Assembly (NCBI GenBank): GCA_040877625.1 | Contig: JBBDNK010000034.1 | Span: forward strand, 124,001-188,000 | DNA length: 64,000 nucleotides | Direction: 5' to 3' | From: Methylonatrum sp040877625 | GTDB lineage: Bacteria; Pseudomonadota; Gammaproteobacteria; Nitrococcales; Aquisalimonadaceae | Shown here: in pieces, positions 62,134 through 64,000 of the stretch | How the letters are laid out: each line of letters starts with the position of its first letter | Position numbering within the stretch: position 1 is the stretch's first letter | The notes under the pieces: model-generated | The model's input: only the letters and a program-made list of their open reading frames with translations | What the model was told of the DNA's origin: nothing | The model's database searches: none | Position numbers and translations under genes: made by a program

Positions 62134-62174
62134 ACGGGACGGGGGAAGGCTTATGCTGCCCCTGTCCCGTTTTC
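62134..62174 (+). terminator. Intrinsic terminator after the SSS transporter
   Basis: ACGGGAC-GGGG (62134-62144) pairs with CCCC-T-GTCCCGT (62159-62170, one bulged T), then TTTC. It ends 20 bases before the next gene, so it may also modulate it. Confidence 0.7.
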
Positions 62175-62192
62175 TTCTGCAGCAGGTTCTCG

Positions 62193-62432
62193 ATGACCCC
62201 AACGACGGTATTCTGGATCTATGTGATTGTATTGACCGCTCTGCTGTTTTTACCCGTCCGCAAGATCATCTGGGTTACGAGCGTGAGGCGCCTTCAACGC
62301 AAGCGCGGCGAAACGCTCGCCGACGTTGAAGTGGTGGGGCAGAAGCGAAGAGCAAGCTTCATTTCCTTTTTTCTGTGCCTGGCTTTTTCATTGTTATTCA
62401 ATATAAGTACGTTGGGGGTACCCCATGGCTGA
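62193..62432 (+). CDS. Small two-helix membrane protein
   Basis: A 79-aa protein with helices FWIYVIVLTALLFLPV and FISFFLCLAFSLLFNI joined by a basic cytoplasmic loop (SVRRLQRKRGETLADVEVVGQKRR). AGCAGG precedes the ATG. It overlaps the TPR-protein gene by eight bases, so the two are coupled. Position after an SSS transporter suggests an accessory role; not recognised beyond this. Confidence 0.7.
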   Translation: MTPTTVFWIYVIVLTALLFLPVRKIIWVTSVRRLQRKRGETLADVEVVGQKRRASFISFFLCLAFSLLFNISTLGVPHG

Positions 62433-63006
62433 CCGTAAGTACCGTATTCTGATGACGGTGGCCATCACCCTTACGCTGGCATGGGTGGGCTGGTCGATCT
62501 GGGACGGTTATCTGAAACGCGGTGGGCAGCCGGGAGACATGGCCTACCATGCAGGCAATACGGCTTTCGATGATGGCAATTATGATCGCGCTGTTCGTCT
62601 CTACCGCGAGGCACTGGATACCGCGCCGGATCACGTGCACGCCTGGCGTCATCTGGGCAATGCCCTGAATATGCTGGAGCGCTTCGAGGATGCGGAGCAG
62701 GCGTACAACCGTGCTATTGAGCTGACCCCCGAATTTGCCGGCACCTACGCCAACCGGGGTATCCTGCGCGATCGCATGGGTCGGCATCGGGACGCGTTGA
62801 CAGACTACGAGTACGCCCTCTATCTGGACCAATCCGTTAACGAAGGGCCTGGTTGGCTGACCCGATTTTTCCGCCTGCAGGTCGATCCGCCGCCGACCGT
62901 GGCGGACCGTGCCGCCTATCTGCGTTACCAGTTTACGCTGCCGGAAGAAGAGCGACAGCTGCGCGCACCCGAGGCCGATTCGGAGGCGAGGCCTTACAAG
63001 CTTTGA
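62425..63006 (+). CDS. Membrane-anchored TPR protein
   Basis: A 193-aa protein. An N-terminal signal anchor (ILMTVAITLTLAWVGWSIW) is followed by TPR repeats: GDMAYHAGNTAFDDGNYDRAVRLYREALDTAPDHVHAWRHLGNALNMLERFEDAEQAYNRAIELTPEFAGTYANRGILRDRMGRHRDALTDYEYALYLD. Typically such proteins sit in the envelope and mediate protein contacts. Its ATG overlaps the end of the upstream small membrane protein. Convergent with the 56-aa protein at 63079-63249. Confidence 0.8.
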   Translation: MADRKYRILMTVAITLTLAWVGWSIWDGYLKRGGQPGDMAYHAGNTAFDDGNYDRAVRLYREALDTAPDHVHAWRHLGNALNMLERFEDAEQAYNRAIELTPEFAGTYANRGILRDRMGRHRDALTDYEYALYLDQSVNEGPGWLTRFFRLQVDPPPTVADRAAYLRYQFTLPEEERQLRAPEADSEARPYKL

Positions 63007-63078
63007 ACATGATCAGGCTCACGGTCGGTTTTTACTGCGTAACAGATAATTGTGCATAACCGTCCGCGGATGTCCCTG

Positions 63079-63249
63079 CTACCGCAGGTTGATTCCAATC
63101 ACATCGTTGAAAAGCACCCATATACAGAACATCAGCGCGATGCAGCCGAACAGAAGGCGAACGGTGTCGCGGTCGCCCTCGGCAGTGCGGTAGGTGATGC
63201 CGTGATAGGCCACGGCGGCGGTGACGATGACAAATAGCACGTCCAACAT
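63079..63249 (-). CDS. Small membrane protein (56 aa)
   Basis: A frame from ATG 63249: MLDVLFVIVTAAVAYHGITY, a charged turn (RTAEGDRDTVR), then LLFGCIALMFCIWVLFNDVIG. Two helices and basic/acidic turn give it a protein-like character, and the two helices are in a clean gene-sized interval between acs and the TPR gene on the acs strand. Shine-Dalgarno is weak. It may be cotranscribed with acs, 106 bases upstream. Function unknown. Confidence 0.55.
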   Translation of the reverse strand: MLDVLFVIVTAAVAYHGITYRTAEGDRDTVRLLFGCIALMFCIWVLFNDVIGINLR

Positions 63250-63355
63250 GCGGCGTGATTCCGTTGGCTGATCGGTTGAGAGGGGATGATAACGCGGAAC
63301 CGCCTTGCGGTCGCACCATGGCCACCGCGAGGCGATTCCGGGAATCCCGGCGTGG

Positions 63356-64000
63356 TTACCGGTTGGCCCGGTGTTCGATCAGTTGATCCACCACGCCGGG
63401 GTCTGCAAGGGTGCTGGTGTCGCCCAGATTTTCCAGCTCGTTGCAGGCGACCTTGCGCAGGATACGCCGCATGATCTTGCCGGACCGGGTCTTCGGCAGG
63501 CCAGGGGCCCACTGGATGAAGTCCGGCTTGGCGATGGCGCCGATTTCCGTGCGGACCAGGTCCACCAGCTCTTTTTTCAACTCCTCGGAGGGGGCCGTGC
63601 CGGTCATCAATGTGACGTAGGCATAAATACCCTGGCCCTTGACGTCATGCGGGAAGCCCACGACCGCCGCTTCCGCAACGCTGGCGTGAAGTACCAGTGC
63701 GCTCTCCACCTCCGCCGTGCCCATGCGGTGGCCGGAGACATTGAGCACGTCGTCGACGCGGCCGGTAATCCAGTAGTAGCCGTCGTCATCGCGGCGGGCG
63801 CCGTCACCGGTGAAGTACTTGCCCTTGTATGTGGACAGGTAGGTATCGATAAACCGTTGGTGATCGCCGTAGACCGTGCGCATCATCGACGGCCAGGCCC
63901 GAGTCAGGCACAGGTTGCCGGAGGCCGCACCCTCCAGCACCTTGCCGTCGTTATCCACCAGTTGCGGTTCAACGCCGAAAAACGGCCGTGTGGCGGATCC
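63356..64000 (-). CDS. acs: Acetyl-CoA synthetase, C-terminal part (runs off window end)
   Basis: 214 aa visible, entering from the window edge in frame (GSATRPFFGVEPQLVDNDGKVLEG) to the stop at 63356. Motifs of Acs: YFTGDGARRDDDGYYWITGRVDDVLNVSGHRMGTAEVESALV (the A8 hinge/swivel), and the catalytic, acetylation-prone lysine in LPKTRSGKIMRRILRK. It activates acetate to acetyl-CoA. Its presence near a CrbS-like SSS-kinase suits an acetate-switch locus. N-terminus lies outside. Confidence 0.95.
   Translation of the reverse strand, partial: GSATRPFFGVEPQLVDNDGKVLEGAASGNLCLTRAWPSMMRTVYGDHQRFIDTYLSTYKGKYFTGDGARRDDDGYYWITGRVDDVLNVSGHRMGTAEVESALVLHASVAEAAVVGFPHDVKGQGIYAYVTLMTGTAPSEELKKELVDLVRTEIGAIAKPDFIQWAPGLPKTRSGKIMRRILRKVACNELENLGDTSTLADPGVVDQLIEHRANR

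Overview
The window reads as one contiguous chromosomal segment of a GC-rich gammaproteobacterium. Support comes from the conserved order folP-glmM-tpiA-secG-tRNA-Leu-nuoA to N-tRNA-fMet-rimP-nusA-infB-rbfA-truB-rpsO-pnp, a carAB-greA-yhbY-rlmE-ftsH block, a two-gene imuAB operon headed by lexA, and SOS boxes of the CTGT-N8-ACAG type. The frequent TTG starts and the acetate/CrbS-like locus suggest an Ectothiorhodospiraceae- or Chromatiales-like organism, but this placement is inference. No rRNA, prophage, CRISPR array or intact transposase gene was seen.

Layout: (1) 1-9.4 kb, mostly minus strand: SOS mutagenesis genes lexA-imuA-imuB, and further on the 5' part of dnaE2 with its own LexA box. 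Between them lie a GH65 disaccharide phosphorylase, beta-phosphoglucomutase and AraC regulator cluster, a small lipoprotein and an outer-membrane barrel. (2) 9.5-24.6 kb, plus strand: relA, a degenerate GGDEF-like protein, carA-carB-greA, yhbY (minus), a small membrane protein, rlmE, ftsH, folP, glmM, tpiA, secG. (3) 24.6-39.9 kb: tRNA-Leu(GAG), the complete 14-gene NADH dehydrogenase I operon with nuoC and nuoD separate, and initiator tRNA-fMet. (4) 39.9-49.5 kb: rimP-nusA-infB-rbfA-truB-rpsO-pnp, preceded by three intrinsic terminators, then a cold-shock gene. (5) 49.6-52.2 kb: an alpha/beta hydrolase, a methyltransferase and a HAD dehalogenase. (6) 52.2-64 kb: a signalling and acetate-type locus with an SSS-transporter/histidine kinase fusion, its small membrane partner, a membrane PAS/pseudo-kinase/DnaQ exonuclease fusion, a CheY-like receiver, a cNMP-CBS-DUF294 protein, a divergent SSS transporter, small membrane/TPR proteins and the 3' part of acs.

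The main unexplained items are two. One is a dispersed 62-69 bp palindromic element (two complete copies, two single ends) with YTAR-type flanks; three of the four copies sit directly against a stop codon. It looks like a non-autonomous IS5-type miniature element. The other is the five-gene signalling cluster around a membrane-anchored pseudo-histidine kinase fused to a proofreading-type exonuclease with all catalytic motifs. Regulatory signals readable from sequence include two LexA operators (the dnaE2 one predicts a leaderless mRNA), a terminator inside the carA leader, sigma-70 promoters for both tRNAs and nuo, and a candidate sigma-54 element before the SSS transporter.
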